Assembly: GCA_025766275.1 (NCBI GenBank)
Contig: JAFKAC010000004.1
Location: 2,108,001-2,172,000 of the forward strand
Length of the DNA: 64,000 nucleotides
Direction: 5' to 3'
Source of the DNA: Lactarius indigo
Taxonomy: Eukaryota > Basidiomycota > Agaricomycetes > Russulales > Russulaceae
A model generated the notes under the pieces. That model did not search any database. It was not told the origin of the DNA and saw only the letters and a program-made list of their open reading frames with translations. The position numbers and the translations under genes are program-made. Shown in pieces: positions 11,740 to 24,262 of this stretch. The number at the start of each line of letters is the position of its first letter. The first letter of the stretch is position 1.

Positions 11740-14300
11740 CTATCCTGTCACGAAATCCAGCGTGGAGTCGAGCTTACTCGCCAGCCGCTCGGGACTGAGT
11801 GCTCTGCCGCGCGACGGGCTCTTCGACCCCCTTGTCTTTCCGGCCTTATCGCTAGCAACAGGGCACTGCGTCTCGGCTGCAGCACTTGGACGGGGTGACA
11901 CGGGTTGAATCGTCGTCATACTCGTGGCCACAGAGGCTGGCATCGATGCTGTGTCTCGCCCACCGCCTGACTGCCGCAGTGCAGGACAGCCAAAGACCTG
12001 CTTCGGTGACGGGGCCCTCTCTTCGCGCACACTCACTGTCGACCTGACGGTGCTCGTCGGCGAGAAGCCTGAGCTGTGCGTGGATGTTGACGACGTGGCG
12101 CTGGCGCTCATCGAGTGCTCTTCGCGCGTCCGTTTCGGCTTGACCGTGCGCTTCTTCCCGAGAGAACGCAGTTTTCCACCAAAATCGGTGGGGACCTCCA
12201 TCGCCCGAGCGACACCGCGCCCGCGCCCTCCATCAACCGCCATGAGCGAGCGGGTGCGCACGACGCCCCCAACGCTGACCGTGCTCGTTGTCACTCCTGA
12301 GCTATGGAACGGCAGCACGCTCGGAGCTGTGAGGAGTGCTGGAGAATCAACGGAAAGGAGGTCCATGTTTGCGGAGGACAGCAGCTCGTGGCGCACGGTG
12401 GGCGGGGCGGGCGCGACTTTCACGGACAGGCTTACGTTGGAGGTTGACCGCGCGATACTGAAGCGCTCATGGGGTTGGAGAGCATGAGCGGTCGGTCGTT
12501 CAGGGGTGGTGACTGCAATATGCTTGTCCATACCACTGCGTGCTTGCCGCGCGAGATCCATTGGCCAGCAATCCCACTCGAGCTCGTAATCGCCATCATC
12601 ATCGTCCCGCGTCAAGGTCGGGAACTGTATCTGGATCGTCTGATTGCAAGGACAAGCCTTTCTTGCGCAGCTCCGGGTCACTGGGCTTCAGGAGCGGGAG
12701 GCTCCTCGGATAATCCCCCCCACAAAATCCAGCCCATAGCTTCGCTCACATCTCCTAGTCCTGCTTTTTGTGCACGTTGAGAAATCTCGATCCGCCATTC
12801 AGGGTAGGGGTAGGGTGGTCGTTGTGGTGTACCAGAGATAGGTGAGGAAGGTGTAGAGGGCGAAGAAGAGAGGGAAGAGTCCGGAAGAAGGTACTTTGGA
12901 ATCAAGGTAGAGCTGACAGTGTTTGGGCAGAATCGGTGCAGTACTCGTAGAAGGTGTGAGAGCGCTGGAAAAGAGGAAGAGGTCAGACACTAACTGGTCG
13001 AAGGCTCAAACCTACGTACCAAATTCGTTCAACGTGTCCAGAACGAGCCAGATCCCCTGTGTACCATCGCCAACGTTGATTTCATCCCAAAGACTCTCAT
13101 TCCTCTGTTCCGGTGTTCTGTGTTCGTGCTCTTCCTCCCTCGGGATGCTGCTTGCCCTTGGCTTGTCCTCCTCTGCTATACTCTCGCGACGTTGCTTGAT
13201 GCTTTCTTTAGAGTCACGCTTTCCACAGACCCCGCCATCGTCTTCGCGCGGTAGTGACCCGCCGGACCAAGGGTCACACCACTGTTCAGCGGTCGGTGAA
13301 GAGGAGAGTTGTGAATCAGGGACGTTGGGGGTGGGAATCTCTACACGAAACTTGGCGCAGACGATATGCGGACTTGGAAGAGCAGCCGTAGCGGTATGTA
13401 CGACGTCGTCTTCTTGCCCACGCAAGGTCGTGAGCTGACGAAAGTAGGCACGTGTGTACTGGCGTAAGATCCTACGCAGCATACTCTTCGTCAATATATA
13501 AAACCCAAAACAAACGAATACACCGGTAGCCACGGCTCACGGATCTCGATTTGAACAGGCTCAGCATGCCTTGGCGGATGACCAGATACCGGTCTCGCCA
13601 CTCTAGCTTCATCTTTCTGCGCTTGCGAATTGACGGCGGCGCACCTGGGCCACCTCCACCACCAGACGGGCCGCGTGACTCACCCGGAGGGTCCTTTGAT
13701 TTCCTGATCTTATTTGGGGACATGTCCTGTTGGTGAGAAGCACTGTGTGCGTCCTTGGCATTAACAACGACGCGCAGTGCGCGCACGTCAAATTCGAGAT
13801 AAGGTTGGATGTATTCGAGCATGATCTCTCGTGGGAGCCGCACCATCGTACCGGGCGGGTGCAGCTCGAGCAGCTCGTGCGGTCGTAGGCCGTACCAGGC
13901 AAGCGAGTAGTCGTCCTCGAGGAGTTGGCCCGTCGAAAACGCGAGCATCTGATAGTGGTGTGGGGGTAGCATTGCGGTGCGTGACACTGGCTCTACCGGC
14001 TCTTCAATAGCGGTGGGGGAAGCAATACGCTGGTTCGGTGCTTGGAGCCCGTGCGGCTGACGGGTGGCCTCTGAAAGGCGGAATTCAGAGTCTGCATAGC
14101 GGCCATCTTCATGTGAGCCCTCTGTGCTGTCAGTCGAAGGAGTTGGGTGTAGTAAGTGAGGAAGCGAAAGTTATGGGCGATACGGGGCGGTCCCGTGAGA
14201 GCAGATAATCCTTGGTCGTGCCACCGGTATTATATACTTTCGCAAGTAGGTGTCGTTTAACCTCCGAAATCTTCAAGCTGGCGTCAAACTGAGTCGTAAG
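11740..14300 (-). CDS. RA-like/PH-domain protein with disordered tail
   Basis: Read on the minus strand, the first visible exon (about 14190-14290) gives FDASLKISEVKRHLLAKVYN, a ubiquitin-fold/Ras-association-like stretch. After a disordered linker a second exon reads DYSLAWYGLRPHELLELHP and then KLEWRDRYLVIRQGMLSLF, the start of a PH domain. The PH domain continues across an intron into LTTLRGQEDDVVHT and PHIVCAKFRVEIP, ending near GIWLVLDTLNEF and an amphipathic helix, ALSHLLRVLHRFCP. The C-terminal third is Ser/Pro/Arg-rich; the stop is at 11740-11742. The design suggests a membrane or phosphoinositide adaptor. Two single-base shifts, near 12683 and 12610, separate APEP, SDPELRKKGLSLQ and DDDDGDYELEW. 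The start codon was not identified. Confidence 0.75.
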
Positions 14301-14640
14301 CCATTGGTCAGATGCAACTATACTCTATGGGATCAGGGACTTGGCAGGCTCGGAACAAGGGGCGAAATCGTTGCGCACCAAAGCGACAGGCGATAGGAAG
14401 CAATATTTGGGACTGCCTTTCGCTATCCATAGCAACGAGACAACGATCAAGGCAACTTTCCTTTTAGAGCGAGGTTCAAGCTCGCGCTCACTGGCAACAG
14501 GCGGGAGACAGCGATGACCGACTCACTAGAAGGTCGGCATCATGATCAACGCACTCGACTGGCGGGCCACTCCTTCCGGAACTCAGGCTATAAATATAAT
14601 ATTCTGTAACTTGAACTACAGATATGATCGACAAAGTTCG
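14301..14640. other. Spacer between PMA1 3' end and PH-gene 5' end
   Basis: Both neighbours are on the minus strand. This stretch should hold the PH-gene promoter, first exon and leader. I could not place the start codon. Confidence 0.4.
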
Positions 14641-17600
14641 CTAAATAACTATGACACATTGACACCTCTCAAAGAACCCCTTCCGAGCTTCTGTTCTTGT
14701 ACCAGCGTTCATGTGGCAGGCCGACTTCCTTGTGGCACGGGTATCGGGACTGGAAAATCGTCAGTGACTTCCAAGTTGCGCACGCGAGTCAAGATGTCAT
14801 AACAACGAGGCAAAGAACGTACCCTTCCTGGAAACGGAACACGTCCTCGTTGCCGATCATCTCGTGAACAAGCGTGAGACGCCTTAAATTGGCCAAGAAG
14901 TCTTCACGCTTCTCGTTCTTCTTTCCACGCTGCGAATGCGAACTCTATCAGCCAAAATTTCCATTACAACACCCACACAATCGCACCATCATCTTGCCGA
15001 AGCCTGTCAAGGGACTGTGCCACGTTTCCCGGTCAGATATACCATAGTATCGATAGAGAATACACAGCTAACCGAAATCTTGTTGAGCAAAGAATAGACC
15101 AGTGCAAGGATGACGGTGACGCCAAATGAGAATCCCCACACTGTGATGACTGTGACAATATCGGTATGCCTATCAGGCAGTCATCAGCACCATGGAATCC
15201 ACACAAGAGTCGGCACATGTATTTCGGTACCAACCCATTGTGTGGTTCTGGCCCAGAAATCCACCCGAATAGAGCGAAAATGCTAGCGAGTATGTCAATT
15301 CCGAGGATGGCCCCTACGAGTTGCCACGACGGCCAAGATCCCGTTCCACGAGTCACGAAGATCAGCCAATTCTGTTACGCCAGAACGTATCAGTCTATCG
15401 GCCCATAACACGACAGTTGGTGTATGACGCGCCGAGACTTACTTCCGTAAGGGCAACTTCAAGGAAGAGAATCTCCTGAACGCTACCCCAATTCTGGATG
15501 ATTCCCCCGTCGTCCAAAAATAGGGTGCCACGCAATACCCACGTAGCTGCGGCTAGCAGCGCCCCAAGGATAGTGGAGATAAGCCAGATCTTTGGCAGTT
15601 GCCACTCAACGGGGTTGCGGGCAGTAAGGTGCATTATCGTAAGCTATCGCGATAGTGCCAAGGTCTGCAAATAGGGCAATGAACACGATGAGTTCCGCCC
15701 GGATCGTTTCGTTCAGAATGATTATGGATAGCGTCAAGTAGATCTCGAGATGCAAGCAGAGTGCGATGCGGTATACAATATAAGCTGCGATCGCGCATAC
15801 TTAGTTCCACGGGGAGGAGTGGAGGACAAAGCTCGTACCTTTCATGCGATGGAAGATCTGCCTTGCGACCTTGATTGCTGTGATGATTGTGGAAAGTCCC
15901 TCGTCAAGGAAAACAACATCCTAGACCCAATGACGCCGTTGGAAATCGTCGCTCTGATTATGATACGATGCTTACCGCAGCGCTACGAGCAGCGTCCGAT
16001 GCACCCTGGACAGCTATACCACAGTCATGCCTATTCTGACGTCAGATATATAGGAACACGGGAGGAAAGAGACAAAACCGCACCCTCTTAAGAGATGGCG
16101 CGTCGTTGACACCTAGAGACTGACTGAATCTATACGAGCCTCGGTCCATTCATAAGTCACTCACCATCGCCTGTCATAGCGGTCAGATGCCCGCGATTCT
16201 GCAGCATTTCCACCACCTGGTATTTCTATCCGGCACAACGTCTCAACAGTCAGTCGATGAGCGTATATGTAATGTAAAACTTACATGTTCCGGAGTGACT
16301 TCTGCAAACCCATCCGCGCTTTCCACAAAATCGTGTATCTATCCGCCTTAAATCAGTGGTGCTTTTCCTATGGTGTCAATTTACGTACATCCGATCCGGA
16401 CATGTCCCTGCCCGTGATAAGCCGCTCAGAATCGTACACGTTGGTCCCAAGCGAGAGTTGTCGGCAAGTTTCCTTCGCAATTGCAACCGCGTCACCAGTG
16501 AGCATCTTAACTGCGCACTCCAAGATCGCCAGCCTCGGCGATCGTCTGGGCCGTGTCTAGGCGAGGTGGGTCGAACCTGCGTGTTTGTCAGTCAGGTGGA
16601 GAGAATGGAACAGGGAAAGAAAAGGAAGTCACATTGGGAGAAGGCCAAGACATTTCCAGTCACCATCATCCTCCTTGCAAGCTACGCCTGGCGGGGTAAA
16701 GTATGTCTTTCGATGGACACGCCAGTAAACCTTCAGGGAAGACCTACCGAGCGTGCGGAAACCGCGTCTGGCAAACTCCTGTATTGTATGTTTGTACAAA
16801 TCTTGGACTTCTGCGGGTGGGTTTGTCAAGCGAAGAATTCTGAAGGAAAAGTCTAACAAGGTCGACGCAAATGGACAAGAGTATGTAGACGTACGCATTT
16901 GGTGCACCTTTTGCAGCGGTGTAGCGCTTGCCATCTTTTTCCACCTCAGCAGTAATGCGCTTCGAGACAGGGTCGAATGGTGCGAACTTGTGCGTGACCC
17001 AACCACCCTATACGAGAATCGTAAGTACCGCATAGGCCATGCAGGCACCACCCAGTATACCTTCAGGTTTTCCTTAGCTTTAGGATAGTTCTTCAAAAGA
17101 GTATGTCGTGATCAGTGGTGCTGTAAAAACGATGTGGTAGTCACGTACCTTGAGAGTAACGACGGTCACTTTGTCGATCGGGTCCAATGCTTTGACGTTA
17201 TGCGAAGAAGCCAAAACGGCGACAGTGAGCCTACGATGTCTGCTTTGAACGAACAAACCCTTGAGAATGGGAGGTCACCCACATCCAGTCCAAGTCAACA
17301 CCTTCAACTACCCAAGCTACAAAATCGCCCAAATCAAAATCACGTAGTATCAGATAACGACGCGGACGTACGTTCGTGCACGCTAAGTTGGTTGGCGGTC
17401 AGCGTGCCCGTCTTGTCTGTGCATAGAACGTCCACACCAGCCAAACTTTCGATGGCGGTCAACTTCTGCACGATTGCTTCTCTACGGGCGAGAAATGCAG
17501 CGCCCACAGCCATCGTTGTGGTGGTGACACAGGGTAAACCGACAGGGACACCAATAATCTGCATGTGACCACCCATGAGTGATTCCCAGCAACGACAAAT

Positions 17601-19377
17601 GACATGCGATACGTACCAGGAAAATCAACGTGTAAACAAGTAAGTTATTTCCCTTCGGAGTCGCGAGATTGACACCACGGAAGAAGCCACCTATCCAGAC
17701 GGCCAATAGCCAGATAATTACCCTTGAATACCCATCTGCTCTCAGATTTTTGGCTGCAACGGGCTGATAAAATTATAAACGCACAGTACGAGAAGAGTAG
17801 TCCCGATGCTCGACATGACGCGCTGAAAATGCCCCGGCCCTGTACCCGTGTTGACAAGGCTTGCAGTCCGTCCAACGAATGACTCCTTCGCGATGTCGGT
17901 GACGATTATGTAGCATTTGCCACGCTTGGTACCCGTCGTGTAGTATACCGTGTCCCCAATGTCTGATACCACAAGTGAGCTACAGTGCAAACACGGGCAA
18001 GAAAAGAAAGTACATTTGTCAACAGCGAGGCTCTCGCCAGTGATCGCGCTTTGGTCAACTGAAAGGATACTCGGGCCTGTGTCGACACCTTGCATGTCCT
18101 CGTCATCATGGTCATCACTTCCTTCCTTCTCGTTATTCTTATCGCTAGAGGCTTCCCCATCTCTTCCAGCGGGATCCCCACTTGATCCTTCGCTTCTGCT
18201 CGACTTGTCGGCCTTACCTAGTAAATGATTGAGCATCAATGCTGCATTACTGATGAACCTGCGTCACCCCGGTTCTTATTACGCTTCTCGACAATCGACT
18301 GAGCTTTTTGGCGGTCCTTGTCACTATACTCTGCGAGGATCTGCCAGAATGTGCGTCAAAGAATACCTGCCGATGAGGTGGAGCACGCGCTCCTACCTTC
18401 CCATCGGCGGGGATGGTCTGTCCTTCTTCAATAACAACAATATCACCAGGAACGACTTCGCGAGCCTCAATGTCCTGCTCCTTTCCCCCACGAACAACCT
18501 ATGTTCCACGGAAGCTGTTAGAAACCCAGGGGGTGATGTAAAGGAAGTAGGAGCGCACAGTGGCCTTCATGGCAATCCCTGCCTTAAGTTGTTCGACGAT
18601 ATCTCCGGCCTTTTTCTCTTGATACCAACCGACGAAAGCGTTAAGCATAAGAATTCCGATCTACCGCCATGCGTCAAGCAAGACAATGGGGGTTGAAAGG
18701 TGAACATACGATAACGCCAAAGTCGATCCAGCTTCTGAGACCGGCTGCAAGGAGCACAGCCAATTCCATGACTACCGATATGACGTTAGTAGGGTCGGAA
18801 GGCTAGCCCTAGAAAGCAAAGCACCAAAAAGAATTGGGCCACGAAAGTACCCAACGAACTGGACAATGGGATTGACTCTGGGACTACAAATGGCAGGATG
18901 AGTGTTCCGACTCGAGTGCTGAAGTCTGGTGGCGTGCCTCTCAAGTTCGTTGTACCCAAACCGGGCACGTCTCTCGTTTACCTCGGATTCTGACAGGCCC
19001 TGGGACATGTACGTGTCGAGCCAGCTTTGTGGAACCTTGCCAGTCCTTGTGTCCCCCACAGTGACCTTCTTCCAAGGCATGTACCAGAGCCGCCGTGTCT
19101 CTTGTTCCTCACTGTCTCCACGATCACGATCGCCCCCACGTTTTTCCTTCTTCGCTTCGATGTCGATGAATTTGAGCAGGCGGGTATACTCGTCGGGCTC
19201 ATCTTCGAGATTCCCATTGTTGAACGAGTCCGATTCCCGTGAGTTCGGCAAATAGCGCTGCTTCTCTGTCTCCAAGTCACCCTGCTCGACGTCGTGGTGC
19301 CCGCTAGATCCCTTATTCTCTTCATTTGTGTTGGCTGCTGCCTTGGCGGTACGTGGGTTATTTGAAGAGGTCGACAT
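14641..19377 (-). CDS. PMA1: Plasma-membrane H+-ATPase (P3A-type)
   Basis: ATP-driven proton export that energises nutrient uptake. The ATG is at 19375-19377; the acidic cytosolic N-terminus leads into the family entry FGYNELES. About 17-20 short introns are needed. In order I see: the first TM hairpin ([19 protein letters not shown]); the A-domain ([20 protein letters not shown]) and [18 protein letters not shown]4 with [18 protein letters not shown]; the phosphorylation motif [12 protein letters not shown] (Asp is the acceptor); [28 protein letters not shown]; and the C-terminal membrane block ending in [17 protein letters not shown] and [18 protein letters not shown] Ser/Asp/Glu-rich insert precedes GPSILSVDQ. 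The tail after LLNKIS contains [17 protein letters not shown], probably the regulatory domain. Breaks: one extra base at about 16512 (GVR/VKMLTGD) and one at about 15623 (NAPY/ARNPVEW). Intron 1 is GC-AG. The stop at 14641 depends on the last intron. Confidence 0.95.
18884..18937 (-). other. GC-AG intron in PMA1
   Basis: Joining exon 1 (ending GAGAG) to exon 2 (starting TCCCAGAGTC) gives [14 protein letters not shown], the expected family text. The 54-bp intron then begins GCACGCC and ends TTTGTAG. No GT donor gives this frame. Confidence 0.75.
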
Positions 19378-20548
19378 CTTGCAGTGATTGTCCTAGATTG
19401 TGGTTCAGTTGAACTCCAACTGGAAGAGGTTGACAATGACGTCACACATGCGTATGAGTTTGAGATCTCCAAGCCTAATTTGGTCGGAACGGCTGAAATT
19501 CGTTCGGCACTGCGTTTTGAGCATCGGTGAGTACCCGTTTTGAACACGGGTCAGAGCACTGATGATGAAGACTGGGAGAAGTGCCGGCACTGTTGCTCAG
19601 CGCTCAGCAAGTAGAGGTTCACATGCGGGCGTCTGTTCCGAACACACATGGGTCGCCCTCTGTAGCTTAATTCTGATCAAATTTAGTGAGGCGCATACAC
19701 TTTTCGTCGGCTCGTCGGAACGACCATATCTTCCATACAAGGTCCATAATCGATAACACCATACTTCCTACGAATCATTCTCCGAGCCAGAATACACTGA
19801 CGGTCTACTTGGCGTAAGGTATTTATCTTGTAAATTTGAATGTGGTCAAGTAAAAAGAGCAAGCGAGAAAAGGGCAAGGCGAGGGTGCTTGTCATAGCTG
19901 CAGTGCGACTTGAGTGTCTGACCGTAGACCCCAGTGTATCTGTCAGGCTGAGATATTGAAGTAGGCCAGGGGATCACTGTAAACTTGAGTGAGATAGTGA
20001 TTCACACGAAGCTGACAAGCGAGATGCTGCGAGCGACTCCCCTTGCGACCCATATATATGCACGTTGCAAGTGAAAGTCACTATCTTTTGCCAGTGCATA
20101 TTTTTAGAGAACAAGGTTGATGGGGTACTCTGGTCACGTGCAACCCGCTGGTTGCCTGAATTTGGCAACTCGCTTACTTTTGCTGATGCAACTTCTGATG
20201 AGCCCCCTGGCCGCCTGTCACTCTCACTGAGGCCCGTGCGGCTTTCTGGGATGACATGCACCTACCATCGAGCGTGAAACTCGTATATATGAGCAGTTGG
20301 CCTCACCGTACAGCCTCGGAAACCCTTTCTATGGCAATCATCTACCTGCATATAGCTCTTCGAAATAACTTCATCGCGTTGCCGTCTCCGCGGAAATCGA
20401 TCTTCTCCACATATATAGCCTCCATTGTTCCAATCATTCACCCCACCAGATCTCGCCCACTCCACACTTTCTAGCAACGTTCTTCAATTCCTTGAGCGGG
20501 TCTCGTTGTTGTTTTTCTTGCGGTCTACTGCGACTGCTTCCGTTTTTC
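19378..20548. promoter_or_regulatory. Divergent promoter region, PMA1 / GPCR
   Basis: 1.17 kb between two head-to-head start codons. TATA-like runs lie at about 20047-20055, 20282-20289 and 20405-20412 (the last CATATATAGCC, about 140 bases before the GPCR ATG). A CACGTG-type core is present near 20134. No gene is seen inside. Confidence 0.45.
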
Positions 20549-22207
20549 ATGAGTCTCGCGATGTCAAGACATGATATGACCCAATACCAGTCCCGAATGC
20601 AGACCAATCTCACCACTGCGACGTCGTTAGGCTACGGTTCATCTGAAACACCCTATACGAATTTTGAGACTGTCTTCATTTCCGTATGTCGTCCAAGTTC
20701 TATTCGTTCGTCGTGGCATCGTTGACTCGTTCCCATCGCAGATAATCGTTGGAGCAGCATTCCTTTCGGCAATATCCGTACTTATTCTCGTTTTTGTGCG
20801 TCGATTCCTTTTCTTTGTGGGCTCCTCGCTAAACGTGCCCCTCAGATGAGTAAACTCGGCCCGAATTCGCGTCTGGGAGAGTACACCTACATCCCAGCCC
20901 TGTTTGGCTCATTAATCACGTCCAATATGTTGCAATCCATCGGCACGCTCATTAATTGGAAGTGGGTGCTAAATGGTGGCGTGTCGCCCGGGAAGTTGTG
21001 CGGTGTCCAAGGTGTGTCCGTTGCGACATCACTTGTGCGAATCTTGGCGTGCTCACCGCCGTACCATCACGTAGGCGGAATCAAGCAAGCCGGTAATGTC
21101 GGTACGGCTGTCTGGTGGGCGATGAATCTCGGTGGCGATACCACCCTCGCTCACCCTTTATTTGCAGGTCGTTTGCCCTCGCTTTACACGCTTTCCGCCT
21201 CTTATTCTTGCGGACCCGTGTGGCAAGGCGAATCAAGTGGCTTGCGCTCGCCGTGGGATGGTTTTTCATCATCATCATTGTTTCTATTGGCCCTCTTGCA
21301 CTTCAGAGGAAAGACAAAGGTCCCTACTTCGGACCTTCGGGGTTCTGGTATGTCGCATCGTTGCTCTATACCAATACTGTATCGCCTGATAATCCGCGTC
21401 AAAGGTGCTGGATCACACACCAGTACCCTATCGAACAAACTCTCCTTGAATATGTGATCGTAAGTTCTGATCTGGGTGAATGACCCACCCGCGATGCTCA
21501 AACGACGAATTTCAGGAGTGGACGTCCGCTTTTGTTAGCTTCGCACTTTACGTGATAGTTCTCCTTCGCGTGCGTGGGAACCTCATCAGGGACAACGAAG
21601 GACATTGGTCTCTGCGCTGGATTCCACGCAGTAAAAGCTGGCAGCTTGCGTTCGCAAGAGATTATCTCGACTCGTGCACCGTAAAGATGGTCGCGATCAT
21701 TGTATGGTAATCCTTATTCTTGCATGTCCTACGCGACCGTAGTTGATCGGGTCCCTGCTGTTTCCAGGTATCCAGTGCGTATCGCTCCCTCGGAAGAATC
21801 AAGTAAATTTTTTGTTCATTTGGCTTCTAATTAGGTAACATACACAATACTCATCGTTCCGATCTCAATTGCGCGCTTTGCAAGCTACGCTGGCGCACGT
21901 GTCCCTTCCAGTTTTATGTTCACGGCCGACATGATCTTTGCGCTAGGAGGTCGGTTTTTTTTTCACCCACTCACGTCATCTCCACCCCAGTTGACGCCGT
22001 CTAGGATTCGTGAATCTATTGCTCTTCCTCGGCACACGCCGCTTTATACCCGACCCACAGACCACCCCAGATTTCTCCACACCTCGATCGTGCCCCTCCA
22101 AGGGTCAGGTATTATTCGGCGTCACCCCCTTCGAATGCACGCCCCAGGAGGAGGGAACACAGATGGGGATGATGCATGCACCTGTGTCATGGTCCGACAG
22201 GAGGTAG
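20549..22207 (+). CDS. Seven-transmembrane GPCR, Git3/cAMP-receptor-like
   Basis: The ATG at 20549 gives a short N-terminal tail with possible N-glycosylation sites (NLTT). Hydrophobic helices follow in sequence: IIVGAAFLSAISVLILVFV; LFGSLITSNMLQSIGTLI; GNVGTAVWSFALALHAFRLL; WLALAVGWFFIIIIVSIG; AFVSFALYVIVLLRV; TYTILIVPISIARFASYAG; and MFTADMIFALGGFVNLLLF. A soluble loop GPYFGPSGFWCWITHQYP, with a conserved Trp-Cys-Trp, lies before TM5. This layout matches fungal receptors of the Git3/Gpr1 and cAR-like group that signal through G-alpha to cAMP. About eight short introns restore frame; the stop is at 22205-22207. One junction is unclear: after NVPLR an in-frame TGA (about 20846-20848) precedes a good donor, gtaaac, so a base may be wrong there. 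Ligand unknown. Confidence 0.85.
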
Positions 22208-22670
22208 AAGACAGAGGCGCTGAACCATGGGACGAGCGTGGGATCCCCTACGAGCGTTACGTCTCAACAATCCAGACGTCCGCTCAACAATCAGAAGGCA
22301 ACACTCTGTCTGACCTCCGATACAGGCGCCGCAAACCTTATCACTACTTTGACCATGTATCTTTAGACCGCACAACCGATACCTTATTTGACTAATTGAC
22401 CATTTCGTGTGGCCTACAATCACCCTGTACGTCCGACATAGACGGGGACACTCGTGCTGCCTACCCATAACCCTCGGAAACCGCCCTAATATGCTCTCGT
22501 ACCAGTAAACGTAAGCGCGGAACAACATAGGGTATAAGGTTTATTTATTTTTTTACAACACATAAGAAATACCATAATAAGATGTATAATGCGCCAGTTT
22601 TCCGAAAGCACAGTTGGGAAGGCTAGCACATCAGCGCTCAACACAGGCAATGGCCAGCGACACAGCGTGA
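22208..22670. other. Convergent 3' region between GPCR and F-box gene
   Basis: No gene. A TTTATTTATTTTTTTAC tract at about 22540-22556 and AATAAG near 22577 could contribute to 3'-end formation on either strand. Confidence 0.4.
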
Positions 22671-24196
22671 TCACCAAGCCCCAACCTGTACCCATGGATC
22701 CTCTGTAATATATGTGCCCTTGATCTCCACGCCGGAGCCAGTCTCATCAACCACTGTGAGATCGTCCCAATCTTCGTCCTCCTGTTGCGGCACCTCAGGG
22801 TTGGTGCCCATAATGGAGATAGGGGTACCAGCGGAAGTGAAAGCACTCTCCAAGCGAGAAAGGGCCTCCTGCGCGTTTTCATCCAAGGGGGACATACATT
22901 CCGAGGTCACCGGACGCTCAGTAATGAGGACGTCACCCTCTAGTGCCGGAAGCACGCGCAGTTTGAGGTTGTATGGTCCGCCATTGACGTGTTCGACGCA
23001 CTCGGACAACTCCTCGCACACGTCTTCAAGGTCGTCCGCGAGGCACTCGACATTGATATGACGTAAGGCCCCGCTAGCGGTTGCCAGCATGCGTAAGGTG
23101 GAAGGTAATTGAGAGGGCGAGAATAACGGAGTGAGGCGCACGCGCTCCAGAACTGGGAAGAGATAGTGGTTCTGTGGCGCCGACAATACCAGCGCTGAGG
23201 ACCACGCCTGCGCAACTGAGGACCCACGCGCCGCAGAATGTGGCTGGACCAACTTGCATTCTCTGCGGGCGACGCACTCTCAAACGCGCCAAGTTCCAAC
23301 GTCTCGAGCTGGCAACGGACGGTCAGATCGGCAGATGCGAAGAGGGGATCTCCGAGAGCTGTGTTATGAATGGCAAGGTGACGCAGGCTGTGGATGGTGA
23401 AGAGGCTCGGCAAGGTGGGTGGAGCCGAGGGAATGAGTGCCGTCGGTAGGGATCGTTGGTGTGTCAGCAGCGAGGGGAGGCGAGTGACGGTGTGGACTGT
23501 GCCACGTGTTAATATGGCATGGAAAAGCACGAGTGACACAGGAAATGGAGAGTGATTTTAGGCTGGGCACCGCGAGGGCAACGCCAATAACGGTTCGCTC
23601 GCTCCTAATTTATTACTTTAAGAATGCACGGAAGGCGGGATGACGCACGAGGACACTTACAGGGAGGTATGGATCGCATCTCGGCAAGGCTGGATTGAAA
23701 GATCCGTTAACTGGTCAAGAATGGAGAATGACGATATCGCCAGCGGAGATAGTTCGGTAGAGAGGTGGAGGGAGAGGGACCTCAGACGAGGAGTGAGGGA
23801 GAGTATTCGACGAAGAGCATCGGAGCAGGTCGCCTGGGTGACGACAGAGCCGGCGGTGCTGACGTCGAGTGTGCGGATATGGGACGCATGGTGGACTGGC
23901 ACGTGATCCAGGAAAGATTGGAGCCTGGCGAATGATGGTATGGTGACCGACTAGTTTTGGACAATGCATGTGTTCAGCGTGAGAGCGAATGTGGAAGTGG
24001 GTGGGGGATGTCAGTGTGGGCGTGGGTGCGCGGGTGAATGTGAACGTACGTTGTATACGGCGGGCAGGCATAGGATGCGGTCGTAGTGGGAAACCTCGGA
24101 GAGGGAGCGAAGGGCCTTGTTATCGAGAAGCTGGGTGATCGTCAACTGTATTTCGACCGGGAGGGTGAGCCATTGGGAGGAGGATGGCGATGACAT
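22671..24196 (-). CDS. F-box/LRR-like protein
   Basis: The ATG at 24194-24196 starts MSSPSSSQWLTLPVEIQLTI, followed by ITQLLDNKALRSLSEVSHYDR. This is a typical fungal F-box (LPVEI...I...L), the Skp1-binding module of SCF ubiquitin ligases. Introns join the F-box exon to HVPVHHASHIRTLDVSTAGS, then LTPRLRSLSLHLSTELSPLA, then LPSLFTIHSLRHLAIHNTAL, and a last exon ending DPWVQVGAW at 22671. The middle shows leucine-rich-repeat-like spacing. The C-terminus is acidic (EDEDWDDLTVVDE). Exact borders of the third intron (about 23540-23650) are uncertain. Target substrates are unknown. Confidence 0.75.
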
Positions 24197-24239
24197 TGTG
24201 GAGGGATAGGCGTAGCAGGGGGTAGCAGGGCATGACGAG

Positions 24240-24262
24240 TAACTGGGATGATATATATATAT
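24240..24262 (-). promoter_or_regulatory. TATA element upstream of F-box gene
   Basis: A long alternating ATATATATATAT run (24249-24260), about 55-65 bases before the minus-strand ATG at 24196. Confidence 0.5.

Noticed and set aside
14465..14490. T-arm-like hairpin (GCGAG-GTTCAAG-CTCGC)
   Set aside because: No matching acceptor, D-arm or anticodon stem upstream or downstream, so it is not a tRNA.
16560..16580. GGGTCGAACC, resembling a tRNA T-arm
   Set aside because: It encodes FDPPRLDTA of PMA1 on the minus strand; no cloverleaf.
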